Origin: Scolanthus callimorphus
Taxonomy: Eukaryota; Cnidaria; Anthozoa; Actiniaria; Edwardsiidae
Reading direction: 5' to 3'
Length of the DNA stretch: 64,000 nt
Assembly (NCBI GenBank): GCA_033964015.1
Contig: CM066917.1
Span: forward strand, 29,277,951-29,341,950
Numbering within the stretch: position 1 is the first letter of the stretch; the number at the start of each line of letters is the position of its first letter. Shown here in pieces: positions 1-11,943 of this stretch. The notes below the pieces were generated by a model. The model made no database searches. It worked only from the letters and a program-made list of their open reading frames with translations, and was not told where the DNA came from. A program made the translations under genes and the position numbers.

Positions 1-521
1 TATGTTCGTGCTGTATGTCATAAATAGGTAGGGTACGAAAATTAGCATTTTTTTCTGTCGACCCCGGCGTTGATTGATCTGATTGATTGACTTTCCTTTA
101 TTCTAATTGACGTCCCTCTGGTTCAGGTTAATGTAGTGCATGTGGGAGACGGGACCTTCGGTGTAATAATGATGCTGATGACATGTGATCCGTCCATACC
201 ATACCATTTATGTCCTTATACGAGAAGATCATTCCTGAAGCTACTTAAAATAAAAACTAGAAAACAAAGGAAGAAGTAACCAGATTGCTTTACAAAAAGC
301 TTTCTCTTTGCGATTCCTATTAGCTGTGAGACAGCTGACATGGTGTTATCTGGTTTTTTTTTGTTTTTTTTTTTCATTTTTACAATTGGCCAATGATCTC
401 AGCTTTTCACGTTTTAGCAGCAGTGCGACGATATTGACGAATTCCAGGCGTAGGTGGGATAACTGCGTTGGACATGCCTCAACTCCCTGCCACTTCTGAC
501 AATGTTTCTTTTGCTTTCCAG

Positions 522-611
522 GTCCGCCCTGTTGTGAACGAGCAGACTCGATATGGCGGCGAGGCTTCTGGGATTCGTGCCCAGCTCTCTCGCAGCGTCA
601 AGATCAAGTGA
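522..611 (+). CDS. 3'-terminal exon of an unidentified gene
   Basis: A polypyrimidine tract and CAG acceptor (ending at 521) precede 29 open codons that start VRPVVNEQTRYGGEASG and end SRSVKIK before TGA at 609-611. An AATAAA-containing stretch lies near 697-703, as expected for a 3' UTR. The sequence is polar, basic at its end, and has no obvious low-complexity bias. I do not recognise the protein and the upstream exons appear to lie outside the window. Support is splice acceptor, open frame and polyadenylation signal only. Confidence 0.45.
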   Translation, partial: VRPVVNEQTRYGGEASGIRAQLSRSVKIK

Positions 612-1680
612 TGTCTCTACTGAAATAGCAAATCAACCATGTATCCTGATGCATTTTATCCTGACTATAGCGTTTACTAAGAAAGGTTTAGTGAAATAAA
701 TTTATTTTATGACGCCTTTTATGTCTGCCTGTCCGTCTGTCTTTTCTTTTGTCTGTCTTCCTGTCTTCTCTTTCATCCGTTTTCTGTCTACTTTTCGGCT
801 AGATGTAGATATCATAACCAAAGCGAGAATAAGCAAGGATAGAAAGTTGTTGAATTATAAACAGGGGGTTCGAAATTTTAGATTTTAGACCCCGTCCGCA
901 CTAACGCGTTTTTGTTTGAATCCCCGTATACTTTTTGATACGTTTAGGCCTTCCGTCCACACTAACACGCTGATCGTTTTCATCGAATCTGTAGAAGTTC
1001 GAAAACGCTCTCGAAAGTGAATAAAAACGAATCCGTATACATATCGTTTTAGTGTGGACGGTCGAATCCGGATAAAAATGAAAACGATGACGTCAATTGT
1101 ACCACTTAATTTGAGACTATCCTTGCAAACGTGAGCATCAAATAAAAACTGATCGCTTTTTTTTGGAGCTAAAATTTCCGAATCTCCCGTCCACACTAAC
1201 ACGCTGCGAATTCGTATAAGTTTGAAAACGAATACTTTTGAAAACGCGTTAGTGTGGACAGGGACTTTACAATCTCCCTCGATAAAATGTCTTTAGAAAG
1301 CGTATTTGACGACGTCAGAGATTTTATGTTCGCTCCCTGTTTTTTTTTTTTTTTGCTAGGAAAAGGTAGATCAAAAAATTTGCCAGCAAGGAAGAAGGCT
1401 ATTTCTAAGCATAATGAAGTTCCAAATATGAAATAAACTTGTGTGTGAAATACAAAAAAATCCCACCGTTGTTATTTTGCCAGAGCAGCGAAAAGGGACA
1501 AGCGTGACTCCACAAAAAAATGTCCTGACTATGGGGTGCCTAAAACAGCTGCTGTAGAAAAGATGACACCCTAGTCCTGTTGCGTGACAACAGCGTGACA
1601 ATAACTACTGTGTATATTTATGTATTCAATCCTGAGTCAACACAGATAAAGCGGAACTCGGTGATTCTGCTAGTATTAAC
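612..1680. other. Intergenic spacer before the JmjC gene
   Basis: Contains the presumed 3' UTR of the upstream gene, a CT-rich stretch (about 720-790), one MITE (888-1264) and a T-rich tract (1340-1355). The last 200 bases should hold the promoter and 5' UTR of the gene starting at 1681; no clear TATA box was seen. No other gene supported. Confidence 0.5.
888..1264. repeat. MITE with terminal inverted repeats
   Basis: Both ends carry related inverted sequence: left CCCGTCCGCACTAACGCG, right CGCGTTAGTGTGGACAGGG. Two further internal copies of the GTCCACACTAACACG motif sit near 955 and 1190, so the unit is partly self-complementary. It is non-coding. The target duplication is not clear, so superfamily is not assigned. 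Confidence 0.6.
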
Positions 1681-4600
1681 ATGGCAGAGTCTTCGGCGGC
1701 GTTAAAATCTCAAGCAGAGGTGGAAAAAGCCTTCAGAAATCTTCGCCAAAAAGCTAAGTCCTTAGGGATAACGGATGCATCTCTTGCAAGAGCTAAAAGC
1801 CTGAAGAACATTCAAGGAAAGCGAGTTCCGTTCAGGGCGTTCAAGTATGTTGGTGCAGTTGTTATCTGCATACTGGCGGTAATTACAGGCACAACCATTT
1901 ATGCCTTTAACAAGAATTACATTGATAATCGAGCTGTGGTGGAGTTAATTTCCGGCAAGCTTTTGGGAATAGATGTCGAAAAGGACAACTGTCTTATACC
2001 GATTCCTGAATTGATTTTGGACATGTTCAGACCCCCGGTAAATTGCAACATGTGTAGAAATGTGCATCAAGTTGACCGTGTTAGTAACATCACTCCAGAA
2101 GAGTTTGCAGCAAAATACGCGTATTCCGCTCGACCTGTGGTCATTGTTGATGGAATGAAGAACTGGACTGCTAGCGATCATTTTAGTTTTGATTATTTCA
2201 AGAGTATTTATCGCCCCGACAGTCCAGTTTTGAAGAATGAGGAATCGTGCCAGTTTTTCCCGTACCAAACGAAGTTCGAAAGTCTGGAGGAAGTATTCAA
2301 GATGCCCGAAAAGGATGCGAAAATGGAAGGAAAACCGTGGTATATTGGCTGGTAAGTAAAATAATCTGTAAGAGAACAGTTGTGATATATATTTTGTATA
2401 ACTAGCCAAGACGGTTCGTTTATTCTTAGTCATATGGAATCTATTTTTTCATTTCATTCAAGTGCTGAATAGTGTTTTCGGAGCTAAAAATGGAAAAGTT
2501 GTAATATTTACGAGAAGTTCAGATATTGACGACGGTAGTTTTAGAAAATCGTGCAGGAAGTCACTTTCCTTGATTGTTCTTAAAAATGTGAACAGTTTTA
2601 GGTAAAAGCGACATTCTAAAGGCAACACTTCAAATAAGAATAAAAGAGCTCCTAAACACGAAAATAATCGTGTCCTCATTCAAGGAATTTGTTTATTTAA
2701 ATTATATCAATTCAAAGTTCTGGAAAAAAATTAATGGAAGTTGTCAAGAGATTTGAATAAATTCCTTAAAGTTATTTTTATTTCATTCCATTAAAGTGCA
2801 GGAAATGCAACATATTTATTTATATTATGCCAATAGTATTTATGGTAGTGAATGCTGGATGCCATTGTTCAGCCCACTGAGTTTATTATGAGAAGTATGA
2901 ATATTCATTTTATCCTCTAACTTGAGTATTGTTATATAATTACAGGAGTAACTGTGACTCAGCAGCCGCGAATGAGCTAAGAAAACACTACAGTAGGCCA
3001 TATTTTCTTCCTGAGATCTCAGAATCAAGTAAAACAGACTGGATATTTATGGGTTGCCCAGGATATGGTGCACATATGCATGTATGTTTTAAACAGACAA
3101 TTACTAATACTGAGCAAACTATGATACATTGTGTCTTTGAAGAAATGAATTAAATCCCTGCCGAATTGGATGTGTTAAACAAGGCCCAAGGAGGGGGAGG
3201 GCACCCCTCCATTTTTTGACAAATTTTCTATTAGACCCCCCCCCTCATTTTGTTGGGCAATACATTATTTTCTATAAGCTTCCCCCCACCCACACACACA
3301 CACATATCAAGAGCTCTGCAGGGCATTGGTAAACCTTCTTTACCGTAAAGGCTCAGTTACATTGGTCATAATAGACCAATATCAATAGAACATTTTCTAT
3401 TAAAATTCTAACTTGGATACTGCTCAGGGGAATAGAAGAACAGAAAGAAGCTATTCATTTTTTAATGCTGGTGCTGTTTCTCTTATTTTATTTCCTAGAG
3501 CCAGGTCTTGAGTAAGAATGTTAAAGGCCCATAGTCAACCGGGAGCCTTTGCACTTTGTTTTCAATTGGATCTATTGTCATTCAACAGCTGTGATTGGCT
3601 GATACTGTAGGTCCTAAAGGGGTTCCTATTATGAGTGTACCTTTGAGGCCATTCAGCATTTAGTTTCGTTATTCTGAAATTATTTTTGCAATTCAGAAAT
3701 TATTTTCTTTTTTCAGAAATTATTTTCCTAATTCTCAAATTGTTCTCGTACTTCTGAAGTTATTTCCGTATTTCTGAAACTACTTTCGCAATTCTGAAAT
3801 TATTTTCACAATTCTCAAAAATTGTTTTCGTACTTCTGAAATTATTTCCGTCATACTGAAATAATTTCCCAACTCTGAAAGTATAATTATTTTCATAATG
3901 CTGAAATTACTTTTAATTCTGAAATTATTTTCGTATTTCTGAAATAATTTTCTCGCACTGCTGGAATTATTTTGCAATGCCGAAATTATTTTCGTACTTC
4001 TGAAATTGATTTTCACAACTCTGAAAATGTTCATCATATTCAGCACCTTCCACCTTATAGTACGGCTGAATACGCAGTGATCCTCCCTCTATAATTACAA
4101 TAATTAATGTGATCCTCCCTCAGAGCAGTTACACGATTTTGTGATCCCCCACCCCCTATTTCACCTAGTAGAAGACAATTTACAGATAGGGGACTGAACC
4201 ATCGATTAAGCTTCGGCAAGGAACAAGGCAATTGTAGCAGGGTGATGACTTTAGTAGTATTAAAACGATTAAGCCTCTCTTGTGCCAATACCTACTAGGG
4301 CAAGGCACCGGAAGTACGATGACTTAGAACTAAGGTACTAGGCGTACCAATGGCCCAGGGAAAGGTCTGTTACCTTAGTACTAATTAATCATCACACCCT
4401 GTACCCTGCTGTACTTTGCCCTATGGCACTTACCCTATGTTCCCTACCCTGCTACAATGGGATTGTTCCTTTCCAAAGCTCAGCCGTACTAAGGGACAAA
4501 GGTGGAAGGTGCGTTCCAAGGTGCGTTCCACAATCATATGATGAACATTTACAGAGCAAACATAATTTGAAAATTACGAAAATAATTTGAGAATTGCGAA

Positions 4601-6031
4601 AATAATTTCAGAAATACGGAAATAATTTCAGAAGTACGAAAACAATTTGAGAATGGTGAAAATAATTTCAGAATTTCGAAAATAATTTCAGAAATACGGA
4701 AATAACTTCATAAATACGAGAACAATTTGAGAATTACAAAAATAATTTCTGAAAAAAGAAATAATTTCTGAATTGCGAAAATAATTTCTGAAAAAAGAAA
4801 ATAATTTCTGAAAAAGAAAATAATTTCAGAATAACGAAACTAAATGCTGAATGGCCGCAAAGGTACACTCATACCTATTGTTCTTTTCATTTCACAAGTT
4901 CAAACTGAAAATTTGCATCGAGTTTTCAACTGCGTTTTATTTGTGTGAGCATGCAATGCGACTTGGGTGCTTATGGGCCTTTAATACATTGAAATTCATC
5001 TATCCCCACCATATGACAGGGGATTTTTTTCTTGGAATTTTTTTAACAGGTGTACACCTTTTTCCCCCTTTTTATCCCTGCTAGATTGACCAAGTTGGAA
5101 AACCTTCATGGCAAGCTCAGGTCAAAGGGACAAAAAGTGGACACTCCAGCCTCCCCCTGAATGTGCATTTGAGTGCAAATCATCCTACATGGAAACTATT
5201 ATCCACCCAGGAGAAATCAGTAAGTAGATGCAGTGGGGCATAATAATAATATAATAATAATCATTTATATAGCACCACTTCTACTAAAAATCCAGTGGCG
5301 CTTTTACAATGATATATCATAACTGTTAAAATGGAATAACTGATAAGATATTTACAATTGGTGATAACATGGCCTAGATTAAAATTCCTATGAAAAAGTT
5401 ATGGCAAGATATCTAAAATCATAAAAACGTACAATAAAAATATTAAAATAGTAGTAAAAATTACAATAATAGAATTAAAAGAAAATAAGATAAATAAAAT
5501 AGCACAGTTACAGTGGAGCTTTGGAATGCCGGTGGCATAGCCAGTATTTGAAAAGGGGCATGGATGGCAGAGCAGGAGGGTGGAGTTCAGACCCCACCCT
5601 CCATCCCCCTATGGCAGCTCACGTGCCTTTCTTAGGTGCATACCTATTTCCATAGCAGTCACAGACCCTTTTTCCATAACAATTAGCTTTGCGATGCAGT
5701 GTGGTAATGAGTATGCAGTGAGAAAGGGTAACAGACTATAACAAGCTAAAAAGAGAGATGCCTGCTGAGGGGACTACTTCCCCCCCCCCCCCCCCCAGCC
5801 AATTATAAAGGTCTTGAATGCCACACATTTTAGTGAGTACTTAGCATTTTTGTTGATCTAAGGACATCTATGGCTGAATTGTCTCATGAAACATGTATGC
5901 CTTGTGTAAATTAGTATTCTAACTAAATCTTTTGTTCTTTTTCAGTTGTCCTGGATACAAACAAATGGTTCCATCAAACTGACATAGTCAATAATGAACT
6001 TAGCATAACCATAGGATCTGAGTACGACTAG
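1681..6031 (+). CDS. Type II membrane JmjC/cupin-like 2-oxoglutarate oxygenase, four exons, one frame break
   Basis: Exons 1681-2351, 2946-3081, 5085-5219 and 5946-6031 join with GT..AG sites and matching phases (2, 0, 1). The product is about 340 residues: a basic cytosolic N-terminus, one membrane segment (about residues 55-76, core VVICILAVITG), then a lumenal cupin-like region (PVVIVDGMKNW) typical of JmjC/cupin_8 hydroxylases. The Fe(II) ligands appear complete: HxD (H269, D271, in MHIDQVGKPSW) across the exon 2/3 junction, and a distal His in NKWFHQT. This predicts an Fe(II)/2-oxoglutarate hydroxylase facing the secretory lumen; the substrate is unknown. Exon 3 needs one extra base near 5138 (VKGTKS then WTLQPPPEC) to stay in frame, so the gene is either mis-assembled there or recently broken. 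Start chosen at the first ATG of a long open exon. Confidence 0.8.
3630..4873. mobile_element. Foldback transposon in JmjC intron 2, 5-bp target duplication
   Basis: The ends are inverted copies starting TATGAGTGTACCTTTG. Each arm is a long array of short units of the type TTCTGAAATTATTTTCG (left 3660-4030) and the complement (right 4560-4845). The inner part also pairs (ATGTTCATCAT against ATGATGAACAT). CCTAT flanks it on both sides (3625-3629 and 4874-4878), which fits a target duplication. No transposase is encoded, so it must move in trans if at all. Confidence 0.8.
5235..5530. repeat. AT-rich intronic repeat with (ATA)n start
   Basis: Begins with an ATAATAATA microsatellite and continues through a very AT-rich non-coding tract in intron 3. 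A G/C-poor spacer and a 20-base poly-C run (about 5780-5799) follow. No coding content seen between 5220 and 5945. Confidence 0.35.
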
Positions 6032-6144
6032 AAATATTTTTTCCAAGGTGGCAGAAGCAGGGGGAGGGGGGAGGTTCTCCAATAATCTTTATTTAACCAT
6101 GGTGTATTCATATCATAATTTATGTTGATGGTTACCAACAGATA

Positions 6145-6335
6145 AGTCAGGGTCAGACATTGCGACAATATGGTCGCCAATGGCAACTAAATTTGGGGGC
6201 TTGGCCACCAAAATTTTAAAGCTAGTCGCCAAATGGCACCCCATCTTTCTAAGTTGAATATGGCTTTTTGGCCACTAAAATTTTTTGAATTTGTCGCCAA
6301 TGGTACCTAGCGAAAAACGTTAATGTCGGGCCCTG
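6145..6335. repeat. Dispersed repeat with GTCGCCAATGGCAAC motifs
   Basis: Several near copies of GTCGCCAATGG/TTGGCCACCAAAATTTT alternate here, ending in GTCGGGCCCTG. A related fragment (AGTTGCCATTGGCAACC ... TCGGGCCCTG) lies at 41768-41842, so this is a dispersed repeat. Non-coding. Confidence 0.45.
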
Positions 6336-6377
6336 TAATTACTAAATAACTTCATGTGCTAGACATTTTTGGCCATT

Positions 6378-6574
6378 GTGTGGTTCCAGAAATTATCCAT
6401 ACCCCCCCTACGGAAGGGATTTGAAATTCTGGAGGGGTGGGGGGGGGTCAATTTACCTGATCTTTTCCATACAAATACTGTATTTTTCTTTAGAAATTTG
6501 TTTTGGGGGGGTGGGGGGGGTCACTTTTCAACACCCTTCCGTGGAGGGGGTATGGATATTTTTTGGAACCACTC
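6378..6574. mobile_element. MITE, GTGTGGTTCC family, copy A
   Basis: Inverted ends GTGTGGTTCCAGAAATTATC and GATATTTTTTGGAACCACTC; ATT on both sides (6375-6377, 6575-6577). The inner part has G-runs and the family motif CCGTGGAGGGGGTATGG. Same family as 7147, 7396, 10063 and 38659. Confidence 0.75.
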
Positions 6575-7146
6575 ATTTCACATATGGGCCAAACCAAAGA
6601 AAAGGACCTTTTCAATTTCATTTTTGAAGGGGTGGGATTGTATGGGAATTCTGAACCTTTTTTTTTGCATTTTTCTTGAAAGTGGGCTCATGTATTTCTT
6701 ATCATCTGTAGGTATTGCTTTTCCAGTCTTATGTTTTTATTACAGAGACAGTCAAATCTGAGTGCCTAGCAAGCAACCATGGGACATTCCAAGCCATTTT
6801 GAGGCCAGAAGTTTCAGGGTTTTTTTCTTGGGGGCAAGCCCAACCACGTACAACAAAAATACCAGAAATGTTTTTCCCAATCCCCTCAACAGTGTTTTTG
6901 CTTCTGTCAACCCTGTTTTTATGATACCATCATATTTTTGTAAGATAAAAGTAATAATATGATAATAATTAATATAGTCAAAAAGGATTCAAGGTTGAGT
7001 TATTAATATTTAAGTATTTGATTCAATAATATTTGTCTCTACTATCAATTTCATCATAACATGATAATAAGTGTACTTTTCTTTAGTTAAGGGAGAAATG
7101 TGGAATACAAAATCAGCTAAGTTGATCCTTCCAGAAAGCCAAGATT

Positions 7147-7239
7147 GTGTGGTTCCAGAAAATATCCATACCCCCTCCACGGAAGGGTGTTGAAAAGTGA
7201 CCCCACCCCCACCCCTCTGGATAATTTCTGGAACCACAC
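7147..7239. mobile_element. MITE, GTGTGGTTCC family, copy B (short)
   Basis: 93-bp internally deleted copy: almost only the two inverted ends, with ATT duplicated at 7144-7146 and 7240-7242. Confidence 0.75.
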
Positions 7240-7395
7240 ATTGAGTAAAAAAATTAACAGGTAAACCAGGGAAAGGCAGATATAAATTTGTAGTGGCAGG
7301 TTTTATGACAATTTTATCTCAAATATTTTCATATCTAGATCATTACCAGTGAAAAAAGCAGTTGGCATAAATGGTATTTTTGATAAAACAGCAAA

Positions 7396-7535
7396 GTGTT
7401 TCCAGAAATTATCCTTACCCCTCCCACAATAGGGGGTTGAAATATTTCTAGTGAAAAATACAGTGATTGTATGGGAAATAAAAGGAAAACTGACACCACC
7501 CACCCATCTGGAATTTCCCATGTTTCAGGAATCAC
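7396..7535. mobile_element. MITE, GTGTGGTTCC family, copy C (degraded)
   Basis: Recognisable ends (TTCCAGAAATTATCC and ATTTCCCATGTTTCAGGAA) and the inner AATACAGT..TGTATGG motif shared with copies A and D, but the ends are mutated and no duplication remains. Oldest-looking copy. Confidence 0.55.
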
Positions 7536-7684
7536 ATTATTCAGGAAGAGTTTAATAGAGATAAATGCTATCCCTTAGTTCAAACAGATATGACAGATGT
7601 GTAGTGTGTTCGTGCCAAAACCAGAAAAGGTTTAGACAATGAAAAGATGTTATAAGTTATTATAAACATCAGCATTTTGTGGTA

Positions 7685-8128
7685 CAGTAAAAACCCGCAT
7701 AAAAGAACATGTGGTTTAAGAACACTCAGGCTGAAATTTGGTCAAAAAGGTACCTTGTACATAAGAACACATGCAGCCTGAAAAATGAAAATTGTTCTTG
7801 TATAAAAAAATTGCTGCCACTTAGATTCGAGTACAGTAACCCACTTTGTGGTAGAGTACCCAGGAGATCAATATGATGTGCTAGACCATGCACACACAGT
7901 TCTACAGCAGGAATTCCAGGGTAATTAAGCAATTGTTTTTTAGACTTGACTAATTGTTGTTACTAAATGACTGTCACCTTTCTAGTGTATGCAGTATTTG
8001 ATGTTAAGAAACAACTTTAAGAACACCTTAAGAACATTTTCAGGCTGATTTTGCAGAAAACACCCAAGATACAAGAACAAAATCAGCCTGATTCTCCAAA
8101 CACCTGTTCTTTATGCGGGTTTTTACTG
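7685..8128. mobile_element. MITE with TA target duplication (Tc1/mariner-like)
   Basis: Ends are inverted repeats beginning CAGTAAAAACCCGCATAA, flanked by TA on each side (7683-7684, 8129-8130). The subterminal regions also pair (AAGAACA / TGTTCTT and TCAGGCTGA / TCAGCCTGA). No transposase; TA plus CAGT ends suggest mobilisation by a Tc1/mariner transposase. Confidence 0.65.
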
Positions 8129-8399
8129 TATAGCGCTGTTCACACTGATGTCATCCATTGTTATTATGCCAACCAGAGATCGATTGGTTCAAAGAACAAA
8201 GGTGCGCTATTCAATCTAAGGATGGCACATAGCATTACAATGGCAATGGAATAGCAATTGTAAATCTTTGGTGGAATAAATATTTTTCCAATTGTTCACC
8301 AGGATTTTGTTTTTGATTATTGTTTAAAGGGTCTTTAAACAATTTTATGCAAAGCATCTAATCGCAGGGACTAGCACTAAATTATAATTATACAATAAT

Positions 8400-8705
8400 A
8401 AACACCATTAGTATTTATACAACAACACTAGTAAATCGCGTGCTCTGATTGGTTGAGAGCCATGTTGCTATAAGAGTACAGATACAAGGTTGACAAAAAT
8501 CCCTGTTTGTTGTTGTATAAAACAAATAGATCTCGTTTTTTGTGCGTATGTACTGTAATAGATACACAGAAGTTGTCACAGAATGTCATGAACAACAGTC
8601 ACGCAACTTGACTGCGTCTCGTTGCCTACTTTTTTGTTCATTACATTCTGCAACGTCGTCTGTGTATATCTTTTACAGTACACACGCACGCAAAACGAGA
8701 TATTT
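8400..8705. repeat. Palindromic repeat
   Basis: An inverted repeat spans about 8531-8700 (TCTCGTTTTTTGTGCGTATG against the complement near 8680-8700), with paired inner blocks (TACTGTAATAGATACACAGA / TCTGTGTATATCTTTTACAGTA). It is preceded by ACTAGTAAATCGCGTGCTCT and GATTGGTTGA, a phrase recurring near 23400 and 25245. Non-coding. Confidence 0.55.
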
Positions 8706-10062
8706 TGTTAAATATCAAATCAGTGAATAGTCACTTTCGCACGCTCTGATTAGTTCCTGAAATAGTAGATATCCAACTCTATTTTACTGTTTTGTGAAAT
8801 GGTGGCTCGTTTCGTGACAGTATCGGAAGCATACTGCATTTTGAATATATTAATCTATCTCCTGCATTTTAAGAGAAACACTTTAGTTTTGTGAAGTTAT
8901 TTCACAGTGCAAAGACATTTTGGGTCATCTCTTGGGTCACCAAAACGTTTTGGTGTTGTTTTGGGTGCTGCAAAGTTGTCTTCCAAAGGCAGTAATGCTA
9001 CATTTTTATATTTTCATTGGACATTCACCACCACCAATCAAATCGCAGCATTGCTGTCTTGCCTCAAACATTATGTTTCTGTCTATATGTGTGCACTATT
9101 CTTTATTCAGAAATGCCCAAGCTCTGTTCCACAACTACCAGAATGCAGCGCATGCTTTTTGACATTTTGTTCGAGAAATCTCCCACATAATTATTTACCA
9201 ACATGCAGTTGCTATAGCAACGTAATAACCACATTGTTGGCTGCTAATAATAAACAAAGATGTGGTTATTATGCTGCTATAGCGACTCGATCACAACAAA
9301 TTATACACATTATAATAAAGTTCAAACTGCATCCAGGGTAACCACGTGAAAGCTCAGACCGGTACAAGTTTGTGTACATGAATAGCAGTCCATGTTTGTG
9401 GTCAAGTGCAGAAAAATTGTAGGTAGCCTCCTTAAATGCAAATAGATTTGTATCTGGAATCAGTGCAATGTGACGCAGCAGGTACATGTTTTTGGGCACA
9501 TAATCTGTGTAGCAAGCACACACTACTGAGACAAAGTGGAGGATTCTAGGAACAGTTTTGGGCACTGCAGATTAACAACACTGAAGTATAATATGTTATG
9601 CAGTTCACAAATATCTAAAAGTAAGAATAATCCAGTCTTTGACAATAAGGTAAATAGATTTATTAACAAGGCTGAATAATTTGAAAATCCTTCTTGCCTA
9701 TTATATGAGATGTGAAATGCATCAGAAAATAATCTGCATAATAGAGACGAATTACAAAATAAATTGAAAATTGAATATACTATCAAAACAGGTAGAGTTT
9801 TAATCAAGCTGTTTCAATTTCAAAAAACTAAAACCTTGTCACATGAATTAGGCTTGATACCTTTCAGTCAATTAAAAAGTCAGTGCTCAGTCACATGTCA
9901 TCACGTGATATAAAAACAGTGGACTTGTGGGTCTACCTGTTTTGATAGTAACAAACAATGATAACTTTAGTCTCAATATATTATAACAATCTTATATACT
10001 TTAAATAAGCATCACAATTCACTTCCAAAATTGTACCAATGGCCAGTGCATAAAATTGCAAT
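8706..10062. other. Intergenic spacer, no gene supported
   Basis: Open frames here are short and overlap on both strands without splice or domain support. A weak inverted pair (TTGCTATAGCAACGTAATAACCAC, cut here as TTGCTATAGCAACG, against GCTATAGCGAC) lies near 9210-9290. Nothing else recognised. Confidence 0.4.
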
Positions 10063-10334
10063 GTGTGGTTCCAGAAAATATCCATATCCCCTCCATGGAA
10101 GGGTGTTGAAAAGTGACCCCCCGCCCCTCTGAAGTTTCCAAGGAAAAATACAGTATTTGTATGGAAATGATCAGGTAAATTGACCCCCCCCCCCCCCCAC
10201 ACACACACACACACCCCTCCAGAATTTCCATTGCCCTTTGTTTAGAAGTGACCTCCACTGGAATTTCCAAAGCAAAATATTCTGGGATTTCCAATCCCTT
10301 CCGTGGGGGGAATGGATATTTTCTGGAACCACAC
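10063..10334. mobile_element. MITE, GTGTGGTTCC family, copy D
   Basis: Longest copy (272 bp). Inverted ends GTGTGGTTCCAGAAAATATC and GATATTTTCTGGAACCACAC, AAT duplicated at 10060-10062 and 10335-10337. Carries a poly-C/(CA)n stretch at about 10184-10214. Confidence 0.75.
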
Positions 10335-11943
10335 AATACATCCTATTTTCTTTTGGCCAAGATCAGCTGCTTGACTGTACCTTCAACCATGTATGGCTCA
10401 CAGCAAATAAATTTTCCAACTATTACATGCACCCTTCTGAGATGATTTTAAAAATCCCTTATAGCAGCCAGGGACCAAACTGTTTACAACCAATCATACA
10501 ACTGCCTATACATTATAACTAACTGTAAAACTTATATAACTAGTCTGCCGACACGGCAAAAGTGCTGCTTATGTTCATTTTTTTGCCGAGTTACACCAAC
10601 AGCGTGTCGAGCTGTGTTTTTTTTTTGCCAACAGCCATGTCGATAAACCAGCATATCGCCACTGTGTAGCGTGCAAGCGTCTGTGTACGGAGAAAACTTC
10701 ATTTACTGACAACAGTTGCGACACTTTGAATTTAGAGCAGCAAATATACAGGGACGTCGATGGAATTTTGATATAGAAAGGTCACGACTTTCATGCCAAC
10801 CTCTGCATATTGTTGTAATATGAGCAGTTTGTTTCTATCATACGCGTGATGAGAGGGTTTTGTTTTGTGCGTTATAGTTTTTCTTGGCTAGCTCTGTTGG
10901 TAATTACATGGCAGTATGCCTTTACTTTTGTCAGTAAATGAAGTCTCGCATGGAATTGTGGTAAAAAAAATTCGGCTTTAATTGCTACCACAATCCTTTG
11001 CGATTAGCCCATGTTTGAAAGCGACCCCCGATTAGAGAGCTGCTTGCTCGGTCGCCTCAGGCTCCCTCGCAATAATACAGTCTAATGTACCTGAAGCTAA
11101 TATAATATTATCTATATATTATAATACTATAATATTTTATTCTAGTATTTTATTAAACAATTTTCATCATTTCTGACCTTATTGTAGCTGTATTGGTGTA
11201 CTTCTCATTTTCTTGTTATTATTCTCACTTGGGACCAACAGTGCTTATACAGGATATCAACTCATTAGCATAATTGTCAGTTGCCTTTAGTCCTCGGCGC
11301 AAGATGGCATCCTTGGTAGAGGACGCTGTGTTGGCGGGTTTCATTGTGCTCATTTCGAGGCCTGATGGAGCTACTTTTCTTGTTACCCAGGGGGTAACTA
11401 GTTCCAGGGAGGCATGTGAATCCCCTCTACCGACTAGACTACATACTTTGGCTCAATGATAAACTCTTTCCCTCCATCTACATACTAAAATAGTTCTCTT
11501 ACAATCCAATCTTATATGTGAATGTAATGACCATGTAACATTGCTAAATCTAAAATAGTTCTCTTACAATCTTATATGTGAATGTAATGACCATTTAACA
11601 TTGCTAAATTTCGACATTAACTGTATAAAAATAGATTTGCAAGCAGAGTAGTAACTACAGTTAAATTCTCATTTTCTATAATATCAGAATCCTGTTAATA
11701 ATCCCTATACTATAGAAATATTAGCAGCTCATGATTAAGTGTTTTTTTTCTTTAGAATTACTGCCCTCTTGATATTTTTGCCAAATCCTGACAAATCAAT
11801 AGAAGCACTAGAACACATTTGGGCAAGGGGGCTGTGTCCTCCCCCCCCCCCCCTTTTTCGAAAGATTTTCCCTTACTGTATTTGCTGATGGAAATTGCAC
11901 TTTTGGTCCCTAGGTATATTATCACTATCTGGCCGAAGTTGTT
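10335..11943. other. Spacer 3' of the galactosyltransferase gene
   Basis: AT-rich, with a direct repeat at 11485-11609 and a poly-C run near 11840-11852. The part next to 11944 should contain the 3' UTR of the minus-strand gene. No coding region supported. Confidence 0.4.
11485..11609. repeat. Two-copy tandem repeat, about 62 bp
   Basis: CTAAAATAGTTCTCTTACAA..TAACATTGCTAAAT occurs twice head to tail; the copies differ by a 5-base indel (CCAAT) and one substitution. Recent local duplication. Confidence 0.8.

Noticed and set aside
6369..6761. Open frames across MITE copy A
   Set aside because: Reading through G-runs and inverted repeats of a non-coding element; no domain.
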